Shown: positions 27,272-36,973, numbered from the stretch's first letter. The stretch: 64,000 nucleotides of DNA from Streptococcus oralis subsp. tigurinus (GCF_002356415.1 NZ_AP018338.1:186001-250000); one strand, 5' to 3'. Numbers and translations: made by a program. The notes: generated by a model from the sequence alone, not told the origin.

Positions 27272-28352
27272 GGCTGACTCCTTTTATGAGATTGCGCGAA
27301 CCGTCTTCAGAGAAGACATTGAGTTTTTGAGTATTGATTCTCAAACGAACACAATCTCCTTTTTCTAAATCTTCTTCGAATGTTGATTCTTCACTTACTT
27401 GAAGTTTTGGAGCAAATCCAGTTTCAATGAAGTATTCAGTGTTAAGACCAAGGTAAACACTGTCGGTGATTGTTCCATTGATTGGACCATTTTCATCACG
27501 GATAAATTCTTCAGGACGAATGCTAACACGGATGTTTTGCTCGTCAACTTGATCAAGAGTTGGCATACGAAGAGAATAGCCGTCTTCAAAGACTATGTAA
27601 GCTCCGTCAGCTTGTTTTTCTAGACGAGCAGGGATTATATTTGTTCTACCAATAAATGTTGCAACAAATTCATTAGCTGGTTTATGATAGAGTTCTTTTG
27701 GTCGGCCGATTTGTTGGATAACCCCATCTTTCATAACAGCAATTTGGTCTGAAATAGCCATAGCTTCTTCTTGGTCGTGGGTCACATAAACAGTTGTAAT
27801 TCCCACTTCGTGTTGAATTTCTCGAATGGCTTGACGCATATCCAAGCGCAGTTTGGCATCCAGATTACTAAGTGGCTCGTCCATGAGGAGAACACTTGGA
27901 TTAACAGCTAAGGCGCGTGCCAAGGCGACACGTTGTTGTTGTCCACCACTGAGTTTATCTGGCTTTCGATCCGCATATTGAGCAATTTGCATGAGTTCAA
28001 GATACTTATTGGTCTGTTGGATCAATTCTTCTTTGGGAACTTTCTTTTGCTTGAGACCAAAAGCAACATTATCTCGAACAGTCAAATGTGGAAAAATAGC
28101 GTAGTTTTGGAAAACCATTCCAATATTGCGTTTGCTGGGTTCCATATTATTGATTTTTGTATCATCGAAGTAAAATTCTCCACCTTCGATACTGTTAAAA
28201 CCCGCAATCATACGAAGAAGAGTCGTTTTCCCACAACCTGAAGGTCCCAAGAGAGTAAAGAGACTTCCTTTGGGAATAGTAACATTCAAGTTTTCAATAA
28301 CAGGGACGTCGTGGTAGATTTTTTTTGCGTTAATAATTTTGATCTCACTCAT
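27261..28352 (-). CDS. ABC transporter ATP-binding protein, FbpC/AfuC type
   Basis: 363 aa. Walker [10 protein letters not shown] (residues 36-44), signature LSGGQQQR (134-141), Walker B with D158-E159, then a C-terminal TOBE domain (about 240-350) as in CUT1/Fbp-like importers. It energises import with the fused permease and the adjacent lipoprotein. Located 12 bp after the binding-protein gene. Confidence 0.92.
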   Translation of the reverse strand: MSEIKIINAKKIYHDVPVIENLNVTIPKGSLFTLLGPSGCGKTTLLRMIAGFNSIEGGEFYFDDTKINNMEPSKRNIGMVFQNYAIFPHLTVRDNVAFGLKQKKVPKEELIQQTNKYLELMQIAQYADRKPDKLSGGQQQRVALARALAVNPSVLLMDEPLSNLDAKLRLDMRQAIREIQHEVGITTVYVTHDQEEAMAISDQIAVMKDGVIQQIGRPKELYHKPANEFVATFIGRTNIIPARLEKQADGAYIVFEDGYSLRMPTLDQVDEQNIRVSIRPEEFIRDENGPINGTITDSVYLGLNTEYFIETGFAPKLQVSEESTFEEDLEKGDCVRLRINTQKLNVFSEDGSRNLIKGVSHGT

Positions 28353-28364
28353 AGTGAACCTCTT

Positions 28365-29411
28365 TTACTGTTTAGATTGGATATCTGTAAAGACTTCGTT
28401 GTATTTCTTAACGATATCTGATTTATTCTTGATAACATAATCATAATCTTCAGTGAGTGTTTTGATTTTGTCAATTGGTTTCATATTTTCGCTTGTTTTA
28501 GCATTTTTACGAACAGGACGGTTAGTAGTGGTTGTACCAAGGGTATCTTGTACTTCTTGAGAGATAATAAAATCGATAAATTTCTTAGCATTTTCCATGT
28601 TTTTAGCTTTTTTAACGATAGCAGCACTCGCTGGTAAGAAAACAGTTCCTTCTTTTGGATAGACTACCTTGATGTTAGCTCCATCATTTAAGAGTTTAAC
28701 CGCTGGATCTTCATAAGAGAGACCAACAGCCATTTCTCCATCAGCTACTGCTTTATAGACACCAGATGAGCTTGAACCGATTTTACCGTCAATAAGTGTG
28801 AAGAGATCTTTTACATAAGACCAAGCTTTATCATCTTTGTAGCCACCTTGAGCTTGGAGCATATTTGTTAATTGAGCAAAGGCGCTAGAAGAGTTTGCTG
28901 GGTCAGCAGTTGCGATTTTTCCTTTTAGTTCAGGTTTGAGGAGGTCACTATATCCTTCAATGTTCATGCCTTTAGTTAAATCAGGGTTGATGATTAAAAC
29001 ACTACCATCTAGCGTATAAGGAGTAGAGTAGCCAGTTGTGTTTTGATATTCTTTGATAACATTATCATTTTCTTTTGAAGTATAGTTTTCAAAGAGTTCT
29101 CCGTGGGTAGCATATTGTGTATAAGAACCACCAAAGATGACATCGGCGACAGGAGCTTCTTTTTCTGACTCTAGTTTTTTGAAAAGTTCTCCAGTACCAG
29201 CTTGAATCAGTTCTACTTTGATACCATATTTTTCTTCAAAGGCAGGAATAGTTGCTCCAATTAAGCCCTCTGAGTTTGGTGAATAAACGACTAGCGAACC
29301 GCCGTCTCCTTTATCAGATGAACTGTCATCGGCAGATTCATTAGAAGAACAAGCAGCAAGACCAAAAAGAGCTAGTCCGCAAGCAGCATAATACATCCAT
29401 TTCTTTTTCAT
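28365..29411 (-). CDS. Substrate-binding lipoprotein 1, AfuA/FbpA-like
   Basis: 348 aa with a lipoprotein signal ending in the lipobox LAAC (Cys21) followed by a serine/aspartate linker. The class-II-type fold starts LVVYSPNSEGLIGATIPAFE; ADVIFGG and TADPANSSSAFAQLTNML are typical of the COG1840 family. It is first in the operon with the ATPase and permease, so it is the likely transport receptor. It is about 75% identical by eye to the next protein upstream. A cre-like site lies in its 5' region. Confidence 0.9.
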   Translation of the reverse strand: MKKKWMYYAACGLALFGLAACSSNESADDSSSDKGDGGSLVVYSPNSEGLIGATIPAFEEKYGIKVELIQAGTGELFKKLESEKEAPVADVIFGGSYTQYATHGELFENYTSKENDNVIKEYQNTTGYSTPYTLDGSVLIINPDLTKGMNIEGYSDLLKPELKGKIATADPANSSSAFAQLTNMLQAQGGYKDDKAWSYVKDLFTLIDGKIGSSSSGVYKAVADGEMAVGLSYEDPAVKLLNDGANIKVVYPKEGTVFLPASAAIVKKAKNMENAKKFIDFIISQEVQDTLGTTTTNRPVRKNAKTSENMKPIDKIKTLTEDYDYVIKNKSDIVKKYNEVFTDIQSKQ

Positions 29412-29453
29412 GATGGATACCTCCGTTATGTTATTTAAGTTTATTTTAAAACA

Positions 29454-29468
29454 ATGTAAGCGTTTTTA
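29454..29468 (-). promoter_or_regulatory. Candidate cre (CcpA) site upstream of lipoprotein 1
   Basis: ATGTAAGCGTTTTTA matches WTGNAANCGNWNNCA at all but one position. It lies 43 bp upstream of the start codon, consistent with catabolite control, which would be unusual for an iron uptake operon. Confidence 0.45.
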
Positions 29469-29573
29469 AAACTAATAATTCTATTCTATTAGAGTAAAAT
29501 TCTCTACAAAAACGGAAGTAATCTTTTTGATTTTATAGTAGGGTTCGACAGTTAATAATTGAAAAGTCAAATT

Positions 29574-30614
29574 TTATTTTTTAGATTGGATATCTGTAAA
29601 AATATCATTGTACTTTTTAAGAATAGCTGATTTATTTTGGATGACATAATCTGAATCTTCAGTAGCGATATTGATTTCTGTCATTGATTTCATATTTTTA
29701 TTGGTTTTAGCATTTTTTCGAATGGGTCTGATGGTTGTTTCAGTTCCTAGTTTATCCTGAATGTCTTGAGAAAGAAGGAAATCGATAAATTTTTTAGCAT
29801 TTTCCATGTGTTTGGCATTTTTGATAATAGCTGCGTTACCAGGTAAAAAGACGGTTCCTTCTTTTGGATAAATGACTTTTACATCAACGCCATCGTTTAA
29901 GAGTTTCAATGCAGGATCTTCATAGGTAAGTCCTACAGCCATTTCTCCGTCAGCGACAGATTTGTAGACATTTGAAGAACTAGAAGCAATTTTCCCGTCT
30001 ACTAAGCTAAATAGATTTTTCACATATGTCCAAGCTTGCTCATTTTCATAGCCACCTTGATCCACAAGCATGTTTGTTAATTGAGCAAAGGCACTAGAAG
30101 AATTACTTGGATCAGCAGTAGCAATTTTTCCTTTTAATTTAGGATTAAGTAAATCATTATAGCCTTCAATTTTAATATCTTTAGTTAAAGCTGAATTGAC
30201 AATTAGAACACTGACATCAAGAGTGTATGGAGTGTAGAATCCTGTTTTATTCTGATATTCAGGGATAATTTGGTCGTTTTCTTGGGAGATATAGGGCTCA
30301 AAGAGTTTTTCGTTAGAAGAGAAGAGTGCGTAGGAACCTCCGAAAATGACATCGGCTACGGGAGCTTCTTTCTCAGCTTCTGCTTTCTTGAATAATTCAC
30401 CAGTACTAGCTTGGACTAAGTCAACCTTGATGCCATATTTTTCTTCGAAGGCTGGGATTGTTTCTTCGATAAGATCTTCAGGGTTAGGCGAGTATACAAC
30501 CAAAGTGTTATTCGAATCTGTTTCAGTGCTAGTTTCCGCTCCTATAGCTGAAGAACATCCTGATAAAGTAAGAAATATCCAACCACAAGAGAGAAAGAAT
30601 AGTAGTTTTTTCAT
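29574..30614 (-). CDS. Substrate-binding lipoprotein 2, paralogue of lipoprotein 1
   Basis: 346 aa, lipobox LSGC (Cys20). It aligns with the neighbouring lipoprotein along its whole length (LVVYSPNPEDLIEETIPAFE; ADVIFGGSYALFSS; TADPSNSSSAFAQLTNMLVD), so it arose by tandem duplication. It lies between the two-component genes and the transporter genes and has its own upstream region with repeats. It could be a sensor accessory protein (as HptA is for HptRS) or a second receptor with different affinity. Confidence 0.9.
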   Translation of the reverse strand: MKKLLFFLSCGWIFLTLSGCSSAIGAETSTETDSNNTLVVYSPNPEDLIEETIPAFEEKYGIKVDLVQASTGELFKKAEAEKEAPVADVIFGGSYALFSSNEKLFEPYISQENDQIIPEYQNKTGFYTPYTLDVSVLIVNSALTKDIKIEGYNDLLNPKLKGKIATADPSNSSSAFAQLTNMLVDQGGYENEQAWTYVKNLFSLVDGKIASSSSNVYKSVADGEMAVGLTYEDPALKLLNDGVDVKVIYPKEGTVFLPGNAAIIKNAKHMENAKKFIDFLLSQDIQDKLGTETTIRPIRKNAKTNKNMKSMTEINIATEDSDYVIQNKSAILKKYNDIFTDIQSKK

Positions 30615-30690
30615 AAGAGTCTCCTTTTTTACGAACGTTTTTGCTCTACAACTTTTATAACGTTTATAATTTGTAGAGTCCTACAGAATA
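30615..30690 (-). promoter_or_regulatory. Control region of lipoprotein 2 with repeats
   Basis: An inverted repeat, CTCTACAA (30644-30651) and TTGTAGAG (30671-30678), surrounds an AT-rich near-palindrome. On the minus strand AAACGTT occurs twice, about two helical turns apart, a common layout for AraC-type regulators. A third CTCTACAA (29502-29509) lies upstream of lipoprotein 1. Binding by the adjacent response regulator is an inference. Confidence 0.45.
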
Positions 30691-30790
30691 TAATAAAAAC
30701 CTTAAAGAAATCTAAAATAGAAAATAGGAATTAAGCTCCTAGAGTAAGGATGCGTGAACTGTGGATAGGATTTTGATGGTAAGTATAAAA

Positions 30791-30827
30791 TAAAAAGATT
30801 GCTACAATAAAGTTAAGCAATCCTTTT
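30791..30827 (-). terminator. Terminator of the two-component operon
   Basis: Read on the minus strand: AAAAGGATTGC, a 14-nt loop, GCAATCTTTTTATTTTAT. It lies 4 bp beyond the response-regulator stop and separates it from lipoprotein 2. Confidence 0.7.
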
Positions 30828-30830
30828 ACA

Positions 30831-31601
30831 TCAATGATTTTTATCCATAAGTTTTAATTCTTTTGGAGAAATATGGAGATACTTTTTAAAGACTTTGGCA
30901 AAATATTTATAGTCTGAAAATCCAACTTGTTCAGAGATATCGCTTAAGGGGGCATTGGGGGACTCGGCCATTTTATCTATAGCTTGCTTGAGGCGGTAGC
31001 GTAAGATATATTCATTTAGTGTCATGGGGAAGTCTTCTTTGATAACCTTATATAGATAACTTTCACTATATCCCAGCGATTCTGCTAGCTTACTAATAGT
31101 AAAATGTTCTGCATAGTGGTTGTGGACAAAGGAAATAATTTGCTGAATGATTTGATTTTGTGTATCAACTTGTTGGATAGAGGAGAGTAAAGTTTGATAT
31201 TCTTCTAAAAAAGGAGTTTCTTGATAGGTGCTAACTTGTAATCGCAAAACAATGTTTTGAAGACATTCTGTCAATTCCTTTGTGTCAATTGGTTTGGATA
31301 AGAAATCAACTGCCCCATATTGCATGGCTTTTTTTGCATTTTGAAAATCGTTATAACCAGATAAGATAACTTTTTCATAAGAAAGGGTACGAGTGGCTTC
31401 GAACATCATAAAAGCATCCATAATTGGCATTGTGATGTCTGTTAAGACAATATGAGGTTCTTTTTCTTGGATGAGTTTCATTCCCTCTTGACCGTGACTG
31501 GCAGTTCCTACAACTTGGATGCCTAAGGCAGAGTAGTCTACGGCAATCTCTAGCCATTTTCGAATGAGGTGTTCATCTTCTACGATAATGAGCTTAAACA
31601 T
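30831..31601 (-). CDS. AraC-type response regulator (YesN/HptR-like)
   Basis: 256 aa. Receiver domain (1-120) with the acidic pair E8/D9 and phospho-acceptor D55 (LTDITMP), K103 (SKP). Linker, then an AraC/XylS DNA-binding domain with two helix-turn-helices (about 155-253; AESLGYSESYLYKVIKEDFP and SEQVGFSDYKYFAKVFKKYL). It overlaps the kinase gene by 8 bp. Likely targets are the two lipoprotein promoters. Confidence 0.92.
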   Translation of the reverse strand: MFKLIIVEDEHLIRKWLEIAVDYSALGIQVVGTASHGQEGMKLIQEKEPHIVLTDITMPIMDAFMMFEATRTLSYEKVILSGYNDFQNAKKAMQYGAVDFLSKPIDTKELTECLQNIVLRLQVSTYQETPFLEEYQTLLSSIQQVDTQNQIIQQIISFVHNHYAEHFTISKLAESLGYSESYLYKVIKEDFPMTLNEYILRYRLKQAIDKMAESPNAPLSDISEQVGFSDYKYFAKVFKKYLHISPKELKLMDKNH

Positions 31602-33243
31602 GAGTTAGTCCTTTCGTTACAAATTTGACCCAAGTTTCTCCTTGACGATTGACTCCTAAATCTAGCTGAACATCAGGAAAGAAATTGCTCAATCGTTTGT
31701 AGCTGTTAACAATGCCATGCTGGGTATGAGGGCTATCTAAAGAGTCTAAAATAGCGACTCGCTCTTGTTTTGTGAGTCCTCCGGCATTGTCCTTGACCCA
31801 AAAAGTCAGAGAATCTGCTTCCAAGGTAATTTGGATATCAATATGAAGATCAATACGGTATTGCATCCCATATTTTATAGCATTTTCTACTAAGGGAAGC
31901 AAGAAAAGTTTAGGGATAGGCTGATTATCGACAGTTTCTGGGCAGACAATATCATAGGAAAAGTGCTCGAAACGAATTTTATGAATAATAAGGTAATCCT
32001 TTATAATCTTTAAATCTTGACAAATGGTTGTTTCTTTTTCTAAATCGGTGATACTGTAGCGAAGAATGCGCGTGAGATTTTGGATTAGGTCTTGTGTGAG
32101 ACTTGCATCCATTAAAGAAGTGATTTTAATCGTCTCAAGCGTATTGTAGAGAAAATGAGGATTGAACTGAGCTTCCAGCATTTTTCTTTCAAAAATCCAC
32201 TTTTCTTTTTCGATGGTCAACATTTTCTGATGAAGTTGATCTAATTCATACAACATATTATTAATTTTTTCGGCCATAAATTCAAACTCATCACCTGTTT
32301 GTAGATAAAGCCTTTTTTCTGCTTGTTTGGGAATTTCTTGAAGTTGGTAAACTAAACTTTCAATAGGAACAGCGTTGTGTGTAGCAATCTTATGAGCAAT
32401 TCGTCTTGCTTGCGAGAAGTAGAGGAAGAATATACATAAGGTGAGAATGGAGGCTAGGCCGAGTAAGCTAGGAATAGGAAAGAAGGATTGAAAAGTATAG
32501 ATTGAAAAAATAGCACCGACTTTTTCTTTTTGAACAATAAGCGGTTCGTTCGCATACCAGTGGGTGCGAGAGTGTAGGAGTTTCTCATCAAATTTTTCAA
32601 GAGTGGAACGAGTAAATTGATTTGTATTGTTGGAAAACATATTTCCAAAGCTATCGGTAATGATGTATTTAGAATTTATCATTGGGAAACTTGAGATGAA
32701 ATCATTCTCAGTTACGAAAGCAATAGTATAGGCTTTAACTCGTTGGTTTTGAAGTAGTGGTTTGATAAAGAGTGTGTAGTGTTGCTTGTCTGAAGAGAGT
32801 GCAATTTTTTCTGTAACTTTATCTTGAGAAGGATTTTGAATAAGCAGTTTTAGATAGTAGGGTGATAAAATACTTTCTTGATGATCTCGATTGGTACTAA
32901 ATAGTAATTCACCTGTATCACTTAGGATAATGAGGTCAGAACTAAGTTTTAATTTAGCTTTTGTCTCGTAAAATAAGCTAAAGACTTCTCGCTCTGTGTG
33001 TTTGCCGTCCAAAAATCCAGGAATCATTTTATAGTTCATAGTGGCCAGGAGCTCATTATTTGCTTCTTTCATCTCTTGAACTTGTTTGACAATCTGTCTC
33101 GTGTCTTTGGAGAGTTGTTGCTTTTGTAAAAAATAGGAAAAACCAAAAAGTAAAATGAGTAGTAAAAGAGAGGTCACAAAGGCTGCGATAGAGCTTCTAT
33201 GGAGGATTTCTTTTTGGAGAGATTTTTTAAAGGAATGAGACAT
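31594..33243 (-). CDS. Sensor histidine kinase (YesM/HptS/LytS class)
   Basis: 549 aa. Two membrane helices (about residues 18-38 and 258-280) flank an extracytoplasmic sensor of ~220 residues. A HAMP-like segment follows, then a His_kinase domain with phospho-acceptor H363 in QFNPHFLYN, and an HATPase with N-box PLVENAIKYG and WVKDNAGG. The class commonly senses sugars or other nutrients, often with a binding lipoprotein. Strong promoter upstream (33276-33304). Confidence 0.92.
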   Translation of the reverse strand: MSHSFKKSLQKEILHRSSIAAFVTSLLLLILLFGFSYFLQKQQLSKDTRQIVKQVQEMKEANNELLATMNYKMIPGFLDGKHTEREVFSLFYETKAKLKLSSDLIILSDTGELLFSTNRDHQESILSPYYLKLLIQNPSQDKVTEKIALSSDKQHYTLFIKPLLQNQRVKAYTIAFVTENDFISSFPMINSKYIITDSFGNMFSNNTNQFTRSTLEKFDEKLLHSRTHWYANEPLIVQKEKVGAIFSIYTFQSFFPIPSLLGLASILTLCIFFLYFSQARRIAHKIATHNAVPIESLVYQLQEIPKQAEKRLYLQTGDEFEFMAEKINNMLYELDQLHQKMLTIEKEKWIFERKMLEAQFNPHFLYNTLETIKITSLMDASLTQDLIQNLTRILRYSITDLEKETTICQDLKIIKDYLIIHKIRFEHFSYDIVCPETVDNQPIPKLFLLPLVENAIKYGMQYRIDLHIDIQITLEADSLTFWVKDNAGGLTKQERVAILDSLDSPHTQHGIVNSYKRLSNFFPDVQLDLGVNRQGETWVKFVTKGLTHV

Positions 33244-33275
33244 CTGCTACCTCCTTGGAAGGGTTTTCTGTTATA

Positions 33276-33304
33276 AGTATAGCAGTTTAAAAATTCTAGA
33301 GCAA
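33276..33304 (-). promoter_or_regulatory. Promoter of the two-component operon
   Basis: Minus strand TTGCTC (33304-33299), 17-bp spacer, TATACT (33281-33276). It diverges from the leuS promoter. Confidence 0.7.
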
Positions 33305-33353
33305 GGTAAAATAGAAAAGTATAGAATAGAACGAGACCAAATTCCCCCAAAAA

Positions 33354-33362
33354 TGGTATAAT
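33354..33362 (+). promoter_or_regulatory. Extended -10 promoter of leuS
   Basis: TGGTATAAT (33354-33362), 28 bp before the start codon. The short leader leaves no room for a T-box. Confidence 0.65.
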
Positions 33363-33390
33363 AGTAACATCATAAAATTGGAGAAATAGC

Positions 33391-35892
33391 ATGAGTTTTT
33401 ACAATCATAAGGAAATTGAGCCTAAGTGGCAAGGCTACTGGGCGAAACATCATACGTTTAAGACAGGAACAGATGCCTCAAAACCGAAGTTCTATGCTCT
33501 CGACATGTTCCCATATCCTTCAGGAGCCGGATTGCACGTAGGACACCCAGAAGGTTACACAGCAACGGATATTCTCAGCCGTTACAAACGTGCGCAAGGC
33601 TACAACGTCCTTCACCCAATGGGATGGGATGCCTTTGGTTTGCCTGCAGAGCAATACGCTATGGATACGGGGAATGACCCAGCAGAATTTACAGCGGAAA
33701 ACATTGCTAACTTCAAACGTCAAATCAATGCACTTGGATTCTCTTATGACTGGGATCGTGAAGTCAACACAACAGATCCAAACTACTACAAATGGACGCA
33801 GTGGATTTTCACCAAACTTTACGAAAAAGGATTGGCCTATGAAGCCGAAGTACCAGTAAACTGGGTGGAAGAATTGGGAACGGCCATTGCCAACGAAGAG
33901 GTCCTTCCTGATGGAACTTCTGAGCGTGGAGGCTATCCAGTTGTCCGCAAACCAATGCGCCAATGGATGCTCAAAATCACGGCCTATGCAGAGCGCTTGC
34001 TCAATGACTTGGATGAACTTGATTGGCCAGAGTCTATCAAGGATATGCAACGCAACTGGATTGGGAAATCAACTGGTGCCAATGTAACTTTCAAAGTAAA
34101 AGGAACCGACAAGGAATTTACAGTCTTTACAACTCGTCCTGATACCCTTTTCGGTGCTACTTTCACTGTCTTGGCTCCTGAACATGACCTAGTTGACGCT
34201 ATCACAAGTCCAGAGCAAGCTGAAGCCATAGCAGACTACAAACATCAAGCTAGTCTTAAGTCTGACTTGGCTCGTACCGACCTTGCCAAGGAAAAAACAG
34301 GGGTTTGGACCGGTGCTTATGCCATCAACCCTGTCAATGGCAAAGAAATTCCAATCTGGATTGCGGACTATGTTCTTGCTAGCTATGGAACAGGTGCGGT
34401 AATGGCTGTGCCAGCCCACGACCAACGTGACTGGGAATTTGCCAAACAGTTTGGTCTTCCAATCGTAGAAGTGCTTGAAGGTGGTAATGTGGCGGAAGCT
34501 GCCTACACAGAAGATGGACTTCACGTTAACTCAGATTTCCTAGATGGTCTTAACAAAGAAGACGCCATTGCTAAAATCGTAGCTTGGTTGGAAGAGAAAG
34601 GTTGTGGACAAGAGAAGGTTACCTACCGTCTCCGCGACTGGCTCTTTAGCCGTCAACGTTACTGGGGTGAACCAATCCCAATTATTCATTGGGAAGATGG
34701 GACTTCAACGGCTGTTCCTGAAAATGAACTCCCACTTGTCTTGCCAGTCACCAAGGACATCCGCCCTTCAGGTACGGGTGAAAGCCCATTGGCTAACTTG
34801 ACAGACTGGCTTGAAGTAACTCGTGAAGATGGGGTCAAAGGTCGTCGTGAAACCAATACGATGCCACAATGGGCTGGTTCAAGTTGGTACTACCTCCGCT
34901 ATATCGATCCACACAACACAGAGAAATTGGCTGATGAGGACCTTCTCAAACAATGGTTGCCAGTCGATATCTACGTGGGTGGTGCAGAACACGCCGTTCT
35001 TCACTTGCTCTACGCTCGTTTCTGGCACAAATTCCTCTATGATCTCGGTGTCGTTCCAACTAAAGAGCCATTCCAAAAACTCTTTAACCAAGGAATGATC
35101 TTGGGTACTAGCTACCGTGACCACCGTGGCGCTCTTGTGGCGACTGACAAGGTTGAAAAACGTGACGGTTCCTTCTTCCATGTGGAAACAGGGGAAGAGT
35201 TGGAGCAAGCACCAGCCAAGATGTCTAAATCTCTCAAGAACGTGGTCAACCCAGACGATGTGGTGGAACAATACGGTGCCGATACTCTTCGTGTCTATGA
35301 AATGTTCATGGGACCACTTGATGCTTCGATCGCTTGGTCAGAAGAAGGTCTGGAAGGAAGCCGTAAGTTCCTTGACCGTGTTTACCGTTTGATGACAACC
35401 AAAGAAATTGTTGCGGAAAATAGCGGTGCTCTTGACAAAGTCTACAACGAAACTGTTAAGGCTGTTACTGAGCAAATCGAGTCGATGAAGTTCAACACAG
35501 ACATTGCCCAACTCATGGTCTTTGTCAACGCGGCTAACAAGGAAGACAAGCTCTATGTAGACTACGCCAAAGGATTTATCCAATTGCTTGCCCCAGTTGC
35601 GCCACACTTGGCAGAAGAGCTCTGGCAAACAGTCGCAGCAACAGGTGAGTCAATCTCTTACGTAGCTTGGCCAACTTGGGACGAAAGCAAATTGGTTGAA
35701 GACGAAATTGAAATCGTCGTCCAAATCAAAGGAAAAGTCCGTGCCAAACTCATGGTCGCTAAAGACCTGTCACGCGAAGAATTGCAAGAAATTGCTCTGG
35801 CTGACGAAAAAGTCAAAGCAGAGATTGATGGTAAGGAAATTGTGAAAGTGATTGCGGTACCTAACAAACTCGTTAATATCGTTTTGAAATAA
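33391..35892 (+). CDS. leuS: Leucyl-tRNA synthetase
   Basis: 833 aa class I synthetase. HIGH motif as H49-V-G-H52 ([11 protein letters not shown]), KMSKS at 610-614, and a CP1 editing domain between about 220 and 420 with the threonine-rich [11 protein letters not shown] stretch. It charges tRNA-Leu and edits misactivated norvaline/isoleucine. RBS TTGGAGA. Highly biased codon use, as expected of an expressed core gene. Confidence 0.98.
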   Translation: MSFYNHKEIEPKWQGYWAKHHTFKTGTDASKPKFYALDMFPYPSGAGLHVGHPEGYTATDILSRYKRAQGYNVLHPMGWDAFGLPAEQYAMDTGNDPAEFTAENIANFKRQINALGFSYDWDREVNTTDPNYYKWTQWIFTKLYEKGLAYEAEVPVNWVEELGTAIANEEVLPDGTSERGGYPVVRKPMRQWMLKITAYAERLLNDLDELDWPESIKDMQRNWIGKSTGANVTFKVKGTDKEFTVFTTRPDTLFGATFTVLAPEHDLVDAITSPEQAEAIADYKHQASLKSDLARTDLAKEKTGVWTGAYAINPVNGKEIPIWIADYVLASYGTGAVMAVPAHDQRDWEFAKQFGLPIVEVLEGGNVAEAAYTEDGLHVNSDFLDGLNKEDAIAKIVAWLEEKGCGQEKVTYRLRDWLFSRQRYWGEPIPIIHWEDGTSTAVPENELPLVLPVTKDIRPSGTGESPLANLTDWLEVTREDGVKGRRETNTMPQWAGSSWYYLRYIDPHNTEKLADEDLLKQWLPVDIYVGGAEHAVLHLLYARFWHKFLYDLGVVPTKEPFQKLFNQGMILGTSYRDHRGALVATDKVEKRDGSFFHVETGEELEQAPAKMSKSLKNVVNPDDVVEQYGADTLRVYEMFMGPLDASIAWSEEGLEGSRKFLDRVYRLMTTKEIVAENSGALDKVYNETVKAVTEQIESMKFNTDIAQLMVFVNAANKEDKLYVDYAKGFIQLLAPVAPHLAEELWQTVAATGESISYVAWPTWDESKLVEDEIEIVVQIKGKVRAKLMVAKDLSREELQEIALADEKVKAEIDGKEIVKVIAVPNKLVNIVLK

Positions 35893-35940
35893 GATAGGAA
35901 TCCTTCAGAGTAGAATCTGGGGGATTTGTAAATTGGATTA

Positions 35941-35949
35941 TGCTATAAT
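35941..35949 (+). promoter_or_regulatory. Extended -10 promoter of the yjdF transcript
   Basis: TGCTATAAT (35941-35949). The predicted start (~35956) gives a ~110-nt leader. Confidence 0.6.
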
Positions 35950-35955
35950 AGTCCC

Positions 35956-36060
35956 AACTAAGATAAAAACACAGTTCTGGTTGGTAGTCCAGACGTAGGC
36001 AAGCCTATCAGTAACCTTCCTCCTTGGTTGTCCATTCTTAGGGATAGATTTAAGGAGGTG
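35956..36060 (+). ncRNA. Probable yjdF (azaaromatic) riboswitch
   Basis: A long leader between a promoter and a DUF2992/YjdF gene, the position of the yjdF motif RNA, which binds azaaromatic compounds. Pairings include GTTCTGG and GTAGGC/GCCTA (35996-36007). CCTCCTT (36019-36025) is complementary to the AAGGAGG ribosome binding site (36052-36058), so translational switching is visible. The class is assigned from gene context; I did not verify the consensus base by base. Confidence 0.75.
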
Positions 36061-36065
36061 CTGTC

Positions 36066-36479
36066 ATGGAAATCGTTTCAATTGGCTTGACAGTTTATTT
36101 TGAAGATGGATTTTGGCATGGATTGTTTGAACAAGAGTATGAGGGAACTTATCAAGTTTGTCGAGTGACATTTGGTCAGGAACCAAAAGAGGATGAAATT
36201 TTGAAACTTTTACAGACTCAGTTTGTTCGGTTATCTTTTAGTCCAGAGGCAACAGTCAAACAGCATGTGAAGATTAAGAATCCGAAGCGTTTGCAGCGAG
36301 CTGTAAAGAAACAGGTGAAGCAGAAAGTTTCTTCTAAGTCACAAGAGCTCTTACAGTTGCAGTATGAGGAACGGAAAAAGCATTCAAAACAACAGTCCAG
36401 TCTCCAAAAGCAATTGCTCAAGCAAGAGAAATTTGAACGCAAACAGCAAAAACGTAGAGAGAAGCACAAGGGGCACTAG
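36066..36479 (+). CDS. yjdF: YjdF family protein (DUF2992)
   Basis: 137 aa. The N-terminal domain starts MEIVSIGLTVYFEDGFWHGL, the family signature. The C-terminal half (from ~75) is very lysine/glutamine-rich and helical. The family is controlled by yjdF riboswitches and thought to help detoxify aromatic heterocycles; its biochemistry is unknown. The strong SD is sequestered in the leader model. A terminator follows at 36503. Confidence 0.9.
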   Translation: MEIVSIGLTVYFEDGFWHGLFEQEYEGTYQVCRVTFGQEPKEDEILKLLQTQFVRLSFSPEATVKQHVKIKNPKRLQRAVKKQVKQKVSSKSQELLQLQYEERKKHSKQQSSLQKQLLKQEKFERKQQKRREKHKGH

Positions 36480-36502
36480 TGACTCTCTCTTTCATAAAAT
36501 AG

Positions 36503-36538
36503 AACAGCTCTTCTTGGATAACAAGAGCTGTTTTTGCT
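36503..36538 (+). terminator. Terminator after yjdF
   Basis: AACAGCTCTT (36503-36512), 10-nt loop, AAGAGCTGTT (36523-36532), then TTTGCTT. Confidence 0.85.
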
Positions 36539-36557
36539 TGTATTGAAGATTTCTTTC

Positions 36558-36647
36558 CTAATAGATAGACTTATCGTTAATGGCAGTTTCAAATTCAGGA
36601 CCATACTTGCTTACTTCAAATTCAATCTTGCCCCATTCAGCATTTTC
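36558..36647 (-). pseudogene. Fragment of a broken gene (C-terminal ~30 codons)
   Basis: Minus-strand frame ending ENAEWGKIEFEVSKYGPEF-ETAINDKSIY then TAG, with a TAA just upstream and no start codon. The composition is protein-like, but the parent family is not recognised. Probably what remains of a deleted gene between yjdF and the ABC operon. Confidence 0.4.
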
Positions 36648-36973
36648 ATTTTACTAGAAGGGAGTGTGTGTCATGATTTCTGATTCATTTTTTATTGTTT
36701 GCTTTGGTGAGAACAATACTACCGACTCTTGGCTTTTTCTGCTAGATGTGGTAAAACACCTCTTTTATAGCGCATGTTTTAAAAAATAATGTTTGGTTGT
36801 AAGTGATTTTAAACTTCCTCTAGTGATTCGATAGGAGAAAAACGAGCCTGCTCTACTTTAACTTAATCCCCATTATTTTACCACTTGGCCTTTCATTTTA
36901 ACTGCTTATCTCAAAAGTCGATTTTTCTTTCATTCTTTTTGTTAAACTAGTGAGGTAAAGAGGAGGGGAAAAT
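36648..36973. other. Gene-poor gap before the ABC-LytTR operon
   Basis: Holds a 38-codon ORF (36673-36789, MISDSFFIVCFGENN...) behind GGGAG that I cannot support as a gene, and GTGGTAAAA (36748-36756) inverted at 36876-36884. The sequence is AT-rich with no clear promoter other than a possible TTGTTAAAC near 36940. It probably holds further remnants. Confidence 0.4.

Noticed and set aside
30721..30760. AAAATAGGAA as a third copy of the rpsH-flanking RNA element
   Set aside because: None of the flanking helices, nor ATACAAAGAGCG or AGCTCGT, is present.
33363..33390. T-box leader for leuS
   Set aside because: The promoter is only 28 bp before the start; no room for a T-box and no terminator.
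36673..36789. 38-aa gene MISDSFFIVCFGENN...
   Set aside because: A GGGAG is present, but the sequence has no family resemblance and lies in a region of gene remnants.
36748..36884. MITE bounded by GTGGTAAAA and its inverted copy
   Set aside because: Only 9 bp match, flanks diverge at once, and there is no target duplication; probably chance in AT-rich DNA.
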